From: Gluconacetobacter aggeris
Lineage (GTDB): Bacteria; Pseudomonadota; Alphaproteobacteria; Acetobacterales; Acetobacteraceae
Direction of reading: 5' to 3'
DNA: 64,000 nucleotides
Assembly: GCF_014174395.1 (NCBI RefSeq)
Contig: NZ_JABEQD010000001.1
Coordinates: 62,001-126,000, forward strand
Positions 53,307 to 61,480 of this stretch are shown in pieces. A model generated the notes under the pieces. The model searched no databases. It saw only the letters and a list, made by a program, of their open reading frames with translations, and had not been told where the DNA came from. The stretch's first letter is position 1, and every line of letters starts with the position of its first letter. Both the position numbers and the translations under genes were made by a program.

Positions 53307-54410
53307 ATGACCGACCTGCTGTTCTCACCGAAATTCGTGGGCCCGATGCGGCTGGACCATCGCATCGTCATGGCGCCGCTGACGCGCATGCGCTCCAGCG
53401 CCGGCGACCTGCCCAATGACCTGATGCGGACCTATTACAGCCAGCGCGCGACGCCGGGTGGGCTGCTGATTTCCGAGGCCTCGCCCGTCGCGCTGACGGG
53501 ATATGGGTTCGAGCGCGCGGCCGGGATCTATGACGATGCGCAGATCGCCGGCTGGCGGCGCATTACCGATGCGGTGCATGCCAAGGGTGGGCGGATGGTG
53601 CTGCAATTGTGGCATGTGGGGCGCCAGTCGGCCCGGGTGCTGCAGCCGGGGGGTGTGGCGCCGGTCGCGCCCTCGGCCATTCGGGCGGAGGGCACGGCCT
53701 GGACGCTGAACGGCACCGTGCCTTACGACATGCCGCGGGCGCTGGATCGCGATGAGATTCCGGGGCTGATCGCCGCCTATCGCGATGCGGCGGAGCGGGC
53801 GCTGAAGGCGGGGTTCGACGGGGTGGAGATCCATGGGGCCAATGGGTATCTGCCTGATCAGTTCCTGCAGGACGGGACGAACCGGCGGACGGACGATTAT
53901 GGCGGCCCGATCGAGAACCGGGCGCGGTTTCTGCGCGAGGTGACGCAGGCGGCCGTCGATGTCTGGGGGGCGGCGCGGGTGGGGGTGCGGCTGACGCCCA
54001 GCGGGGCCTATGGGTCGATGGCCGACAGCGACCGGCATGCGACCTTCGGTTATGTCGCGGCGATGCTGGAGCGGATGGGTGTGGGGTATCTGCATGTGGT
54101 GCAGCCCCGGATCGGGGCGGATGCGGAGGCCAATCCGGTCGATGCCGCCACGTTGCGGCCGCTGTTTACGCGGACGATCATCGCGGCGGGCGGGTTTACA
54201 CGGGACAGTGCGGAGCGGCTGCTGGCGTCGGGCGATGCCGACCTGATCGCATTCGGGCGGAATTTTATCGCCAATCCCGATCTGGTGGACCGTCTGCGCC
54301 ATGACTGGCCGCTCAACCGCTACGACCGGACGACGTTCTATGGCGGCGATGCGCGGGGATATACCGACTATCCGTTCCACGCCGATCCTGTGGCGCAGGG
54401 GGCGGCCTGA
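53307..54410 (+). CDS. Alkene reductase, old yellow enzyme family (NemA-like)
   Basis: FMN enzyme of 367 residues, classical OYE branch: LFSPKFVGPMRLDHRIVMAP, TYYSQRATPGGLLISEASPV, LQLWHVGRQS near 100, FDGVEIHGANGYLPDQFLQD near 175 with the H-x-x-N substrate pair, NRRTDDYGGPIENRARF and the flavin phosphate site IIAAGGFTRDSAERLL. It reduces electrophilic alkenes, nitroesters or N-ethylmaleimide in relatives. The HGAN motif distinguishes it from the enzyme at 28634. Divergent LysR regulator. Confidence 0.92.
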   Translation: MTDLLFSPKFVGPMRLDHRIVMAPLTRMRSSAGDLPNDLMRTYYSQRATPGGLLISEASPVALTGYGFERAAGIYDDAQIAGWRRITDAVHAKGGRMVLQLWHVGRQSARVLQPGGVAPVAPSAIRAEGTAWTLNGTVPYDMPRALDRDEIPGLIAAYRDAAERALKAGFDGVEIHGANGYLPDQFLQDGTNRRTDDYGGPIENRARFLREVTQAAVDVWGAARVGVRLTPSGAYGSMADSDRHATFGYVAAMLERMGVGYLHVVQPRIGADAEANPVDAATLRPLFTRTIIAAGGFTRDSAERLLASGDADLIAFGRNFIANPDLVDRLRHDWPLNRYDRTTFYGGDARGYTDYPFHADPVAQGAA

Positions 54411-54553
54411 CGGACGATCGCAAAGAAACGGAACCGATGGATTTCTGTTGTTTCCGTTTCATTGCATCGCAATCGCTCATAACGTGACTGCAACGTCAAC
54501 CGACGGACACGGACTTTCCGCTTCACCGGACCTTGCCAAAGGAATTCTCTGCC

Positions 54554-54982
54554 ATGATCACGCCCGCCACCCGCGATGCCGCGCTGCTCGCTTCCCGCCT
54601 TGCCCTCTCTGTCCTGTTCCTCGTCATGGGGTGGGGCAAGCTGTCGGATTATTCGGGCGCCGTTGCCTATATGGCGCAGACCGGAGCCCCCCTGCCCGCC
54701 CTGTCCGCGCTGGTGGCGACGGGTGTGGAGCTGGGCATCGGCGTGGCGCTGGTGCTGGGCGTGTTCGTCGAGCCGCTGGCACTGCTGCTGGCCGCCTATA
54801 CCATCGTGACCGGGTTTATCGGCCATCATTTCTGGACCATGGAGGGGATGCTCCGGTACGACATGATGATCCATTTCTACAAGAATATCGGCATTGCCGG
54901 CGGGTTGATCGCCCTTGCGGTGGCCGGACCGGGGCGGTTTGCCCTGCGGCTGGGCCGGTTCGCGAAAACGCCTGCACTCTGA
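54554..54982 (+). CDS. DoxX family membrane protein
   Basis: 142 residues, four helices: RLALSVLFLVMGWGKLSDYS, LVATGVELGIGVALVLGVFV, LLLAAYTIVTGFIGHHFW and GIAGGLIALAVAGPG. The WGKLSDY motif after helix 1 is the DoxX signature. DoxX-type proteins are linked to redox or quinone-based stress responses. AAAGGA upstream of ATG 54554 sets the start. Downstream of the ene-reductase by 143 bp and 51 bp before a hydrolase, probably one regulon. Confidence 0.85.
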   Translation: MITPATRDAALLASRLALSVLFLVMGWGKLSDYSGAVAYMAQTGAPLPALSALVATGVELGIGVALVLGVFVEPLALLLAAYTIVTGFIGHHFWTMEGMLRYDMMIHFYKNIGIAGGLIALAVAGPGRFALRLGRFAKTPAL

Positions 54983-55033
54983 ACCGTCTTCATTCCCTGC
55001 AACCGCAAACGCGAATCCGAAAAGGACGGGACC

Positions 55034-55852
55034 ATGACACGCTTTACCACCTCCGATGGGGTTGGCCTCCATTACAAGGACTGGGGCAAGGGGCAGCCCG
55101 TGCTGTTCAGCCATGGCTGGCCGCTGAGTGCCGATATGTGGGATGGGCAGATGCTGCATCTGGCGGAGAACGGCTTTCGGGCCATTGCTTTCGACCGGCG
55201 GGGCTTCGGGCGGTCGGACCAGCCCTGGCAGGGCCATGATTATGACCGGCTGGCCGACGATATCGCCGAACTGATCGCGCATCTCGACCTGCGCGACGTG
55301 ATCCTGGTCGGGTTTTCGATGGGGGGTGGCGACGTGACCCGCTATATCGCCCGCCATGGCAGCGAACGCGTGGCCAGGCTGGCGCTGCTGGGGGCCGTGA
55401 CGCCGCTGTTCATGAAGACGGACGACCATCCGGTGGGTCCCGAGAAGAGCGTCTTCGACGGAATCCGGGCTGGATTGCGGGCCGACCGGGCGCAATTTCT
55501 CAAGGATTTTTCACAGGTTTTCTACGGGATCAATCACGGGGCGCAGGTTTCGGACGGTGTGCTGGAGCAGACGCTGCAGATTGCGCTCCAGGGATCGCTG
55601 AAGGCCACGATCGATTGCGTCACCGCCTTTTCCGAGACCGATTTCCGACCGGACATGGCGAAGATCGATGTGCCGACGCTGATTATCCATGGCGATGACG
55701 ATCAGGTGGTGCCTTTGGAGGCCACTGGGGCGCTGGCGGCGAAGATGATCCCGCAGGCGACGCTGACGATCTATGAGGGGGCGCCGCATGGGTTTGTCGT
55801 CACGCACGCCGACCGGGTGAATGCCGATCTGCTGGCGTTTGCCCGAGGGTAA
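55034..55852 (+). CDS. Alpha/beta hydrolase, non-heme chloroperoxidase/esterase type
   Basis: 272 residues. Oxyanion hole LFSHGWPLSADMWDGQM near 25, nucleophile elbow GFSMGGGD with S95, acid Asp in IIHGDDDQVVP near 220 and His in GAPHGFVVTH near 255. The SHGWPL and FDRRGFGRS motifs place it with cofactor-free haloperoxidases/aryl esterases. AAAGGA precedes the ATG. The gene is the last of the ene-reductase/DoxX group and is followed by a strong terminator. Confidence 0.9.
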   Translation: MTRFTTSDGVGLHYKDWGKGQPVLFSHGWPLSADMWDGQMLHLAENGFRAIAFDRRGFGRSDQPWQGHDYDRLADDIAELIAHLDLRDVILVGFSMGGGDVTRYIARHGSERVARLALLGAVTPLFMKTDDHPVGPEKSVFDGIRAGLRADRAQFLKDFSQVFYGINHGAQVSDGVLEQTLQIALQGSLKATIDCVTAFSETDFRPDMAKIDVPTLIIHGDDDQVVPLEATGALAAKMIPQATLTIYEGAPHGFVVTHADRVNADLLAFARG

Positions 55853-55884
55853 AGCCCCTTCTTTTCTTCAAAAAAGAGCAGACG

Positions 55885-55939
55885 CCCCGCCCGGATATGC
55901 CGATCCGGGCGGGGTTTCGGGCAGGATTCGATCCTGCCC
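55885..55939. terminator. Two consecutive hairpins closing convergent genes
   Basis: CCCCGCCCGGAT-ATGCCG-ATCCGGGCGGGG followed by TTT at 55885-55917, then GGGCAGGAT-TCG-ATCCTGCCC at 55919-55939. They lie between the convergent hydrolase and diguanylate cyclase genes and can serve both strands. T-tracts are short, so the efficiency is uncertain. Confidence 0.65.
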
Positions 55940-55960
55940 ACGAGCGTCCGGGTGCCCCGA

Positions 55961-57730
55961 TCAGGCGAGATGCCGCGCCGGATCGGTCTTTGCAGGCAGC
56001 GGCTGCGGCCAGTTGAAGACATCCTGTTCGGCCAGGCGAACGCGGTTGCGCCCTGCCCGTTTGGCGGCATACAGGGCGGCATCCGCTTTCGCGATGAGTT
56101 GCCGCCATGGGAGGCCGTCACCCGCCGCGACGCCGAAACTGGCGGTGACGGAGATCCTGGCACCATCGGCGGACAGGATCTCGAGATCGTCCACGCCCCG
56201 GCGCAGGCGGTGCGCCAGGGACAGCGCGGTTCCTTGCGTGTGTGCCTGGATCAGGATGGCGAATTCCTCGCCGCCGATCCGCGCGACCAGATCGTCAGGG
56301 CGCACATGCGCGCGCAAGGCGGCGGCAACCGCGACCAGTACCCGGTCGCCTTCGGTATGACCATATCGGTCGTTGATGGATTTGAAATGGTCGATATCCA
56401 GCAGGATGAGAAAGGCGCGCCTGCCCGATCCCGCGACATCCAGTCTTGGTTTCCCCAGCATCCGGAAGGCCCGCCGGTTGAGCAGGCGGGTCAGTTCGTC
56501 GGTCTCGGCCTGGTGCTTCAGGAGCCGCGCATGCGCGGCACGCTCCCGCAGCTTGACGTCCAGAAGCTCCACGGCCGCGAAGAGCGGCCGCAGTTCCGGG
56601 CTGCCGCGATGGGAGAGAGGCAGGCGAACGGGCTGGTCATGGACCAGGGCCACAACGGCCTCGCTCGCCTCCAGAAGGGGACGCAGCACCCGTCGATGTA
56701 CCAGCAGCACCCCGCCGGCGATCAGGCCGACGACAGCCAGCATCATGGCCCCGACCACCCATGCCAGCGCCAGCGCCCGCCGCGCCCTCTGCCTGTAATG
56801 GGAAAGAAGCGTGTCCAGGCAGGCGGTCCGCCAGATTTCCAGTGGCGTCAGCGTTTCGACATAATGATTGGAAAATGCGGCGGCGCTTCGCGTATAGGCG
56901 CCGCCATGCGTTCCCTCGGCGATCAACCGGGTGACCAGCGGCAGCCCATCGCCGAAGAACGCGGCCTCGGCTTCGGTCCGAAGGGCCGTCAGGCGTGGGC
57001 CACGATCCGTCAGGTCGGGATTGAGCGCCAGCATCTGCCACTGCATGGCGATGCGTCCGGCCAGGCGGTCGCCAGCCGCGATATTGGGCGGTGGGATTGC
57101 GGTCCGGACGACCAGGGGCGCGATGATGGTCGACCCCAGGCGCCCGGCATCGTCGCGCAGGGTGGAAAGGAGCAATGCGTGCTGGACAGAGCCGGCCAAT
57201 TCGGGATCGGAGCGGATGAGTGAGGCGGCCTCCCACATGATTGCCGCCTGGTAGGTGTCATAAGCCGCGAAGAGGGCATCGACCGCGTGCTGGACGGTAT
57301 CATAGCCGGCCGGGGCCTGGCTGGCAGCCCGATCGACCAGTACCCGTGCCTGCGCCAGATAGCGCACGGCATTCTGGAACTGCGCCGCCGGCACGATGGC
57401 GGCGTCGCGCGCCAGGGCACAGTCGGTTTCGGCGCGCGCGGCACGCAGCCTGTCGCGGGCGGATGCCAGGCCGGGCTCGCCCGACATCAGCACATTGGAC
57501 GGGGCGCGTTCGGCACTGATGCGATTGGCGGTGTCCAGGACCTGGCGAAGCTGCTCCAGGCCCGCCACGTTGTGCCGGGCGTGCAGGAAACGCTGGCAGA
57601 CATGGACCAGAATGATGCCGGCCATCGTGGTGGACAGCAAAACGGCGACCACGGCGCCAACCCACAATCGCCTGCCGATCCACAGGCGGCGAAGCGACTG
57701 GCGTTTTCCAACTCGAACTGGCGTGACCAA
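55961..57730 (-). CDS. Membrane-bound diguanylate cyclase
   Basis: 589 residues. Helix 1 (VGAVVAVLLSTTMAGIILVH, about 26-45), a large periplasmic helical sensor region (50-320), helix 2 (VVGAMMLAVVGLIAGGVLLV, near 327), a HAMP-like linker and a GGDEF domain. The active site is GGEEF at 486-490 in VARIGGEEFAIL; the allosteric I-site R-P-D-D sits exactly five residues before it, so product inhibition is expected. No EAL domain. Makes cyclic di-GMP, which controls cellulose synthesis in acetic acid bacteria (known), though the target here is unknown. Confidence 0.92.
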   Translation of the reverse strand: MVTPVRVGKRQSLRRLWIGRRLWVGAVVAVLLSTTMAGIILVHVCQRFLHARHNVAGLEQLRQVLDTANRISAERAPSNVLMSGEPGLASARDRLRAARAETDCALARDAAIVPAAQFQNAVRYLAQARVLVDRAASQAPAGYDTVQHAVDALFAAYDTYQAAIMWEAASLIRSDPELAGSVQHALLLSTLRDDAGRLGSTIIAPLVVRTAIPPPNIAAGDRLAGRIAMQWQMLALNPDLTDRGPRLTALRTEAEAAFFGDGLPLVTRLIAEGTHGGAYTRSAAAFSNHYVETLTPLEIWRTACLDTLLSHYRQRARRALALAWVVGAMMLAVVGLIAGGVLLVHRRVLRPLLEASEAVVALVHDQPVRLPLSHRGSPELRPLFAAVELLDVKLRERAAHARLLKHQAETDELTRLLNRRAFRMLGKPRLDVAGSGRRAFLILLDIDHFKSINDRYGHTEGDRVLVAVAAALRAHVRPDDLVARIGGEEFAILIQAHTQGTALSLAHRLRRGVDDLEILSADGARISVTASFGVAAGDGLPWRQLIAKADAALYAAKRAGRNRVRLAEQDVFNWPQPLPAKTDPARHLA

Positions 57731-57864
57731 CGTTCACCCTTCGGTTACAACATTTCAGTAATTTTAATGAACATCAATAGACTCATGGAATTCAAAAATA
57801 AATACAGGCAATTACGCTCTGACATTATGTAGGTTAATAAAATTAAATCCACGTCCGGGCAGGA

Positions 57865-58026
57865 TCACTCGGCCACGGCAGAACAGATTTCATTATCGCT
57901 CTCCATTCCATCGAGAAAACGCATGAATGCTTCAGGAACGGGCTCTTCGACAACGTGATCGAATCGCTCATGAAGGCTCTGCCCGATCCATGTCTTCACC
58001 ATGGATTCCATTCGAACCTCGTGCAT
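57865..58026 (-). CDS. nepR: NepR-family anti-sigma factor
   Basis: Only 53 residues and easily missed. The sequence WIGQSLHERFDHVVEEPVPE followed by AFMRFLDGM matches the NepR core (two helices around the invariant EPVP). NepR binds and silences the EcfG sigma factor of the alphaproteobacterial general stress response until PhyR-P titrates it. AAGGAG lies eight bases before ATG 58026. The gene follows a small unknown gene by 22 bp and no phyR or ecfG is adjacent, so it is an orphan or secondary NepR. The last ten residues are not conserved in the family. Confidence 0.7.
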   Translation of the reverse strand: MHEVRMESMVKTWIGQSLHERFDHVVEEPVPEAFMRFLDGMESDNEICSAVAE

Positions 58027-58048
58027 TCGAAAAACTCCTTTTTTTTCA

Positions 58049-58330
58049 TCAATGAATCAAACCGTTCTCTTCCGGAGAGACATTCATCGGATGATCCAGG
58101 ATGTTGCGAACGGCCATCCAGAATGCCGCCTCGCCCCTCCGGTCCGTCTCGATGCATCGCATGACGTGCGTATGCGCCTTTTTCCGCGCACGACTCCATC
58201 CGCAGGCTCGGACCAGGGCACCAGCCATGTCCGATGCAGACATTTCATTGGATATATCGTCATCTTTTTGTATCGCCAATCCGCTTCCCACCCTCGCACG
58301 ACATGACGACGACGGAAGCAGGAGGAACAC
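58049..58330 (-). CDS. Small unknown gene upstream of nepR
   Basis: 93 codons from GTG 58330, or 64 from ATG 58243 (MSASDMAGALVRACGWSRAR). The second version looks more like a protein: basic helical region RACGWSRARKKAHTHVMRC, then RRGEAAFWMAVRNILDHP. No domain recognised and no strong ribosome binding site. Its position immediately before nepR suggests co-transcription and a possible link to the stress response; a structured repeat (58343-58560) ends just upstream. Confidence 0.5.
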   Translation of the reverse strand: MFLLLPSSSCRARVGSGLAIQKDDDISNEMSASDMAGALVRACGWSRARKKAHTHVMRCIETDRRGEAAFWMAVRNILDHPMNVSPEENGLIH

Positions 58331-58342
58331 ACGTTCCCCACG

Positions 58343-58560
58343 ACCCGCCTGGCGTCGGGCGGGTCGAAAGGTGTTTTCCCAGTGGGCGTACGCACCTCCT
58401 GCCTATTCCCCTGCGGTGAACAGCCGAGACTGTTCACCGCAGGACCATAGGTCCGGGTGTTCTATTTGGCAGGCCACCCGACATAGGAGGCCGCCCACAT
58501 GGAAAAAGCGCTTCGACACGCTGTCGTTAGAATAGCACATGGGCTGGCCCCAAACCACCC
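58343..58560 (-). repeat. Structured 218-bp element, copy 1
   Basis: Same length and high identity to 58758-58975. Read on the minus strand it shows hairpin CCTGCGGTGAACAG-N6-CTGTTCACCGCAGG (58410-58443; 14-bp arms), a small hairpin GGACC-loop-GGTCC (58442-58454), then AGGAGGTGC and a third hairpin CGACCCGCC/GGCGGGTCG. Where copy 2 has ATG after the AGGAGG this copy has ACG and one extra base, so its small reading frame is broken. It looks like a leader RNA controlling a short peptide gene. Confidence 0.6.
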
Positions 58561-58570
58561 TTGCGAGGGC

Positions 58571-58804
58571 TCATAGAGCGCATTGCGCGTACGCAGGCTT
58601 GTTCGACAGGGGGGGGCAATGCAAGGGAGGGTTTTCGCAGCCTTTGGATGGGCAGGCACCAAAGGCAGAAAGCGTCTCCGTTCGGAACGGAGACCCCGTG
58701 AGCCGTGATGAAGGAAGCGGCATGGCGATAAAAGCCTCGTCGGGCACGCCTTCCCGCACCCCGCCTGGCGTCGGGCGGGTCGAAAGGTGTTTTGCACTGA
58801 GCAT
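58571..58804 (-). CDS. Candidate 77-aa protein behind structured element copy 2
   Basis: ATG 58804 with AGGAGG at ideal spacing encodes MLSAKHLSTRPTPGGVREGV and on to a Cys/Pro-rich end (CPSKGCENPP, LHCPPLSNKP). The initiation site is very good, but the composition is odd and no family is recognised. It could be a real small gene governed by the leader element, or only a leader peptide. The 5' codons lie within the repeat. Confidence 0.35.
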   Translation of the reverse strand: MLSAKHLSTRPTPGGVREGVPDEAFIAMPLPSSRLTGSPFRTETLSAFGACPSKGCENPPLHCPPLSNKPAYAQCAL

Positions 58805-58975
58805 ATGCACCTCCTGCCTATTTCCCCGTGGTGAACAGCCGAGGCGGTTCACCACAGGACCACAGGTCCGGGTGTTCTATTTGGCAGGCCACCCGACATA
58901 GGAGGCCGCTCAGTCGCAAAAAGCGTTTCGACACGCCGTTATTACGATAGCACGCAGGCTGGCCCCATACCACCC
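58758..58975 (-). repeat. Structured 218-bp element, copy 2
   Basis: Direct repeat of 58343-58560 at an offset of 415 bp. The main hairpin is kept (GTGGTGAAC 58828-58836 against GTTCACCAC 58847-58855) with a C:G pair of copy 1 replaced by T:A, a compensated change. The second hairpin keeps GGACC/GGTCC while its loop changes. The minus-strand block GGCCTCCTATGTCGGGTGGC is identical in both. Downstream of the element the plus strand to 59150 shows no gene except the promoter region of the 59151 gene. Confidence 0.6.
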
Positions 58976-59150
58976 TGCGCGGGCATGGAGGTATCCATCC
59001 ATAAGGCTCCCTCCTCATGGATAGGAACTACCGGAAAACCCGCGACGCTTCAGGACGCTCTCAGCAGCAGGTCGTGCGGTCCGCATCTCCGGCATGCCGG
59101 ACCCGTTCGACCTTGCATTGACCTTGCCATCCCCGACCAGGAGTAGCGCC

Positions 59151-59549
59151 ATGGTTCGCAACGATCGCCTTCTTTCCACCGCCCTGATCGTGTTCGGCGT
59201 GACGTTCTGCCTGGTCTATCCGCTCGCGGTCGTCTGGCCGTCCGGGTGGGCCTGGCATGCAGGGTCGCCTGCCGCCAGCAATTATTTCATGATGATCGTC
59301 GGCGTGTATGCGACCCTCGGCGTCTTCCTGATCCGCGCGGCGCGGAAGCCCTTCGACAACCGGTCCCTCATCTGGTTCACCGTCTGGTCGAGTATCGTGC
59401 ATGCCGTTGTGATGGCGTTGCAGGCGCTGGGTCAGGATATGCACCGGGGACATCTTGCGGGGGACGTTCCCGCGCTGCTGCTGGTCGCGATCGTGCTTGC
59501 CGTCCTGATGAAGCGTTCCGAGAGGGCGTATATCCCCGACAGGCCCTGA
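59151..59549 (+). CDS. DUF6632-like four-helix membrane protein
   Basis: 132 residues, four predicted helices: LLSTALIVFGVTFCLVYPLA, NYFMMIVGVYATLGVFLIRA, LIWFTVWSSIVHAVVMALQA and VPALLLVAIVLAVLM. The HAVVMALQ and GHLAGDVPALLLVA phrases are as in the DUF6632 family, by memory. AGGAG before ATG 59151 fixes the start. Function unknown; it stands alone upstream of ada. Confidence 0.7.
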   Translation: MVRNDRLLSTALIVFGVTFCLVYPLAVVWPSGWAWHAGSPAASNYFMMIVGVYATLGVFLIRAARKPFDNRSLIWFTVWSSIVHAVVMALQALGQDMHRGHLAGDVPALLLVAIVLAVLMKRSERAYIPDRP

Positions 59550-59758
59550 ATATGATCGGATTTGATCGCATGGTTCGGAGTGTGCGGCGTCGGCTGCGTG
59601 GATACGGTCGGGGGCATCGCAACTGATCGGAGGCGGCCATGTCGCACCCTCTCTTCCATGCCGGGTCGGCCGGCCGCATGATCGCTGCCCCGGCGGGGGC
59701 GGGCAACCGGCATGATGCGCCGTCTGCGCGCGGCGGCCGGCATTGCGGGGGACACATC

Positions 59759-60817
59759 ATGACGACGGAGGACGGGCGCACCGAGTGCGATCCGCGCTGG
59801 AGCAGGATCGTTCATCGGGACAAGGGTGCGGACGGCCTGTTCTGGTATTCCGTGACCAGCACGCATGTCTATTGCCGGCCCTCCTGCCCTTCGCGGTTGG
59901 CGCGGCCGGAGAATACGCGGATCCACGACACGATCGCGGAGGCCCGGGCGACAGGCGCCCGCCCCTGCCGGCGCTGCGATCCGGATGCGGCGTCATCCGA
60001 GGCCGGTCGTGATGCGCGCATCGTCCGGGCGTGCCGCCTGATCGAGGCCAGCGATGCGCCGCCGACGCTGGCCGCGCTGGCGGGGGCAATCGGGCTGAGC
60101 CCCGGTCATTTTCAGCGTGTCTTCACGAAGGCGACCGGGCTTTCGCCGCGCCAATATGCCGAGGCCTGCCGCAGCGGGCGCCTGCGCGAGGCCCTGCGTG
60201 CCGCGCCGAGTGTGACGGAGGCGATCTATGCCGCCGGATATGGGTCCAGCAGCCGCTTTTATGAGAAGGCCGACCGGCTGCTGGGCATGAAGCCCCGATC
60301 GCTGCGCGCGGGGGCGCAGGCCGAGCGGCTGCGCTTTGCTGTCGGCGATTGTTCGCTGGGGGCGATCCTGGTGGCGTCGAGCGACCGGGGGATTGTCGCC
60401 ATTCTGCTGGGGGACGATCCGGATGGGCTGGTGCGCGATCTTCAGGACCGCTTTCCGCGTGCGGAGCTGGTCGGTGGGGATCGGGCATATGAGAATCTGG
60501 TCGCGCAGGTGGTCGGGTTTGTCGAGGCGCCGCGTATCGGCCTGGCGCTGCCGGTAGATATTCGCGGCACGGTGTTTCAGCAGCGCGTGTGGAACGCCCT
60601 GCGGGAGATTCCTGCCGGCGGCACCGTGACCTATACCGAGATCGCGCGCCGGATCGGTGCGCCCGCCGCGGTGCGTGCGGTGGCGAATGCCTGCGGGGCC
60701 AATGCCCTGGCCGTTGCCATACCGTGCCATCGCGTCATTCGCCATGATGGCGCACTCTCGGGATATCGCTGGGGTGTGGCGCGCAAGGAAAGCCTGCTGG
60801 CACGGGAAAAACCCTGA
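59759..60817 (+). CDS. ada: Bifunctional Ada: methylphosphotriester sensor and O6-methylguanine methyltransferase
   Basis: About 352 residues with three modules: the zinc-binding Ada domain (C39, C43, C70, C73 in VYCRPSCPSR and RPCRRCDP), an AraC helix-turn-helix (about 90-180: PTLAALAGAIGLSPGHFQRV), and the methyltransferase with the acceptor C323 in IPCHRVIR. It repairs alkylated DNA and, once methylated at the N-terminal cysteine, activates the adaptive response. The ATG at 59759 begins the conserved domain; the longer frame from 59639 adds a non-conserved leader. No alkA or alkB is adjacent. Confidence 0.93.
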   Translation: MTTEDGRTECDPRWSRIVHRDKGADGLFWYSVTSTHVYCRPSCPSRLARPENTRIHDTIAEARATGARPCRRCDPDAASSEAGRDARIVRACRLIEASDAPPTLAALAGAIGLSPGHFQRVFTKATGLSPRQYAEACRSGRLREALRAAPSVTEAIYAAGYGSSSRFYEKADRLLGMKPRSLRAGAQAERLRFAVGDCSLGAILVASSDRGIVAILLGDDPDGLVRDLQDRFPRAELVGGDRAYENLVAQVVGFVEAPRIGLALPVDIRGTVFQQRVWNALREIPAGGTVTYTEIARRIGAPAAVRAVANACGANALAVAIPCHRVIRHDGALSGYRWGVARKESLLAREKP

Positions 60818-61015
60818 TGGGTCCTGGCATGTTTTCCGTTATGGCGTGGACGATCATAACTGCCTGCATCAGGGAGACGGCGTGCTGTCTGCCGTCAACC
60901 AACGCCCCCGCAGGGGCCTGCGTGGCGATTATCGCGTGACGCTGCGCCATGGGGTCAGCCGTATCCGGAGCGGGAGCCGGCATGCGCTGGGGGTTATCTT
61001 CCATGATGCGGCGTG

Positions 61016-61075
61016 AGAGCCTGACCGGAAATGCGCGCTGGCGGCGCGTCCTGTGCGCGTTTCCGGTCAGGCTTT
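61016..61075. repeat. Dispersed palindrome-ended repeat, copy 6 (60 bp, compact)
   Basis: Left arm AGAGCCTGACCGGAAATGCG pairs with right arm CGCGTTTCCGGTCAGGCTTT with two mismatches. It belongs to the ACCG end type. Located between ada and arsR, 28 bp before the ars operator. The rest of 60818-61015 shows no gene. Confidence 0.82.
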
Positions 61076-61102
61076 GAGGGGCGGAATGGAATTGACGGGG
61101 CA

Positions 61103-61130
61103 CCATATATCCATGAATAAGGATATATGG
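61103..61130. promoter_or_regulatory. ArsR operator overlapping the arsR start
   Basis: CCATATATCC-N8-GGATATATGG with perfect 10-bp arms. The right arm contains the arsR start codon (61127-61129), so bound ArsR would block both transcription and translation initiation of arsRCB. The A/T-rich arms stand out from the GC-rich surroundings. Confidence 0.8.
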
Positions 61131-61480
61131 ATACCGAATCGGCCCTGCTTGCCCTGAGCGCGCTGGCGCAAGCCACGCGGCTGGAGATATTCCGCCTGCT
61201 GGTGCGCCATGAGCCGGGCGGGTTGCCGGCCGGGAATGTCGCGCGGCATCTCGATGTGCCGCAGAACACAGTTTCGGCCCATCTTGCGGTCCTGGCCCGT
61301 GCCGGGCTGCTGACCGCGCAGCGCCATAGCCGCCTGATCGTCTATCGCGCGTGCCTGCCGCGCCTGCGGGAGCTGATGCTCTTCCTGGTCAGGGATTGCT
61401 GTGCGGGCAGCCCCGAACTCTGCGCGCCCCTTGTCGCGGACCTGTCCGCCTGCGGCCCGACTTTGGAGACATGCACATGA
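61127..61480 (+). CDS. arsR: ArsR-family arsenite-responsive repressor
   Basis: 117 residues with a winged helix (QATRLEIFRLLVRHEPGGLP, then VARHLDVPQNTVSAHLAVLA). Instead of the ELCVCD sensor of E. coli ArsR, the cysteines are C-terminal: C91-C92 and C99 (DCCAGSPELCAP), plus C109 and C116, similar to the Acidithiobacillus-type As(III) site. First gene of arsRCB; its stop overlaps the arsC start (ATGA). Autoregulated through the palindrome over its start. Confidence 0.9.
   Translation: MDTESALLALSALAQATRLEIFRLLVRHEPGGLPAGNVARHLDVPQNTVSAHLAVLARAGLLTAQRHSRLIVYRACLPRLRELMLFLVRDCCAGSPELCAPLVADLSACGPTLETCT

Noticed and set aside
58084-58437. Minus-strand frame of 118 codons overlapping structured element copy 1
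   Set aside because: Its start region is hairpin sequence, the frame conflicts with the better candidate at 58049-58330, and its composition is Arg/Trp-rich without family character.
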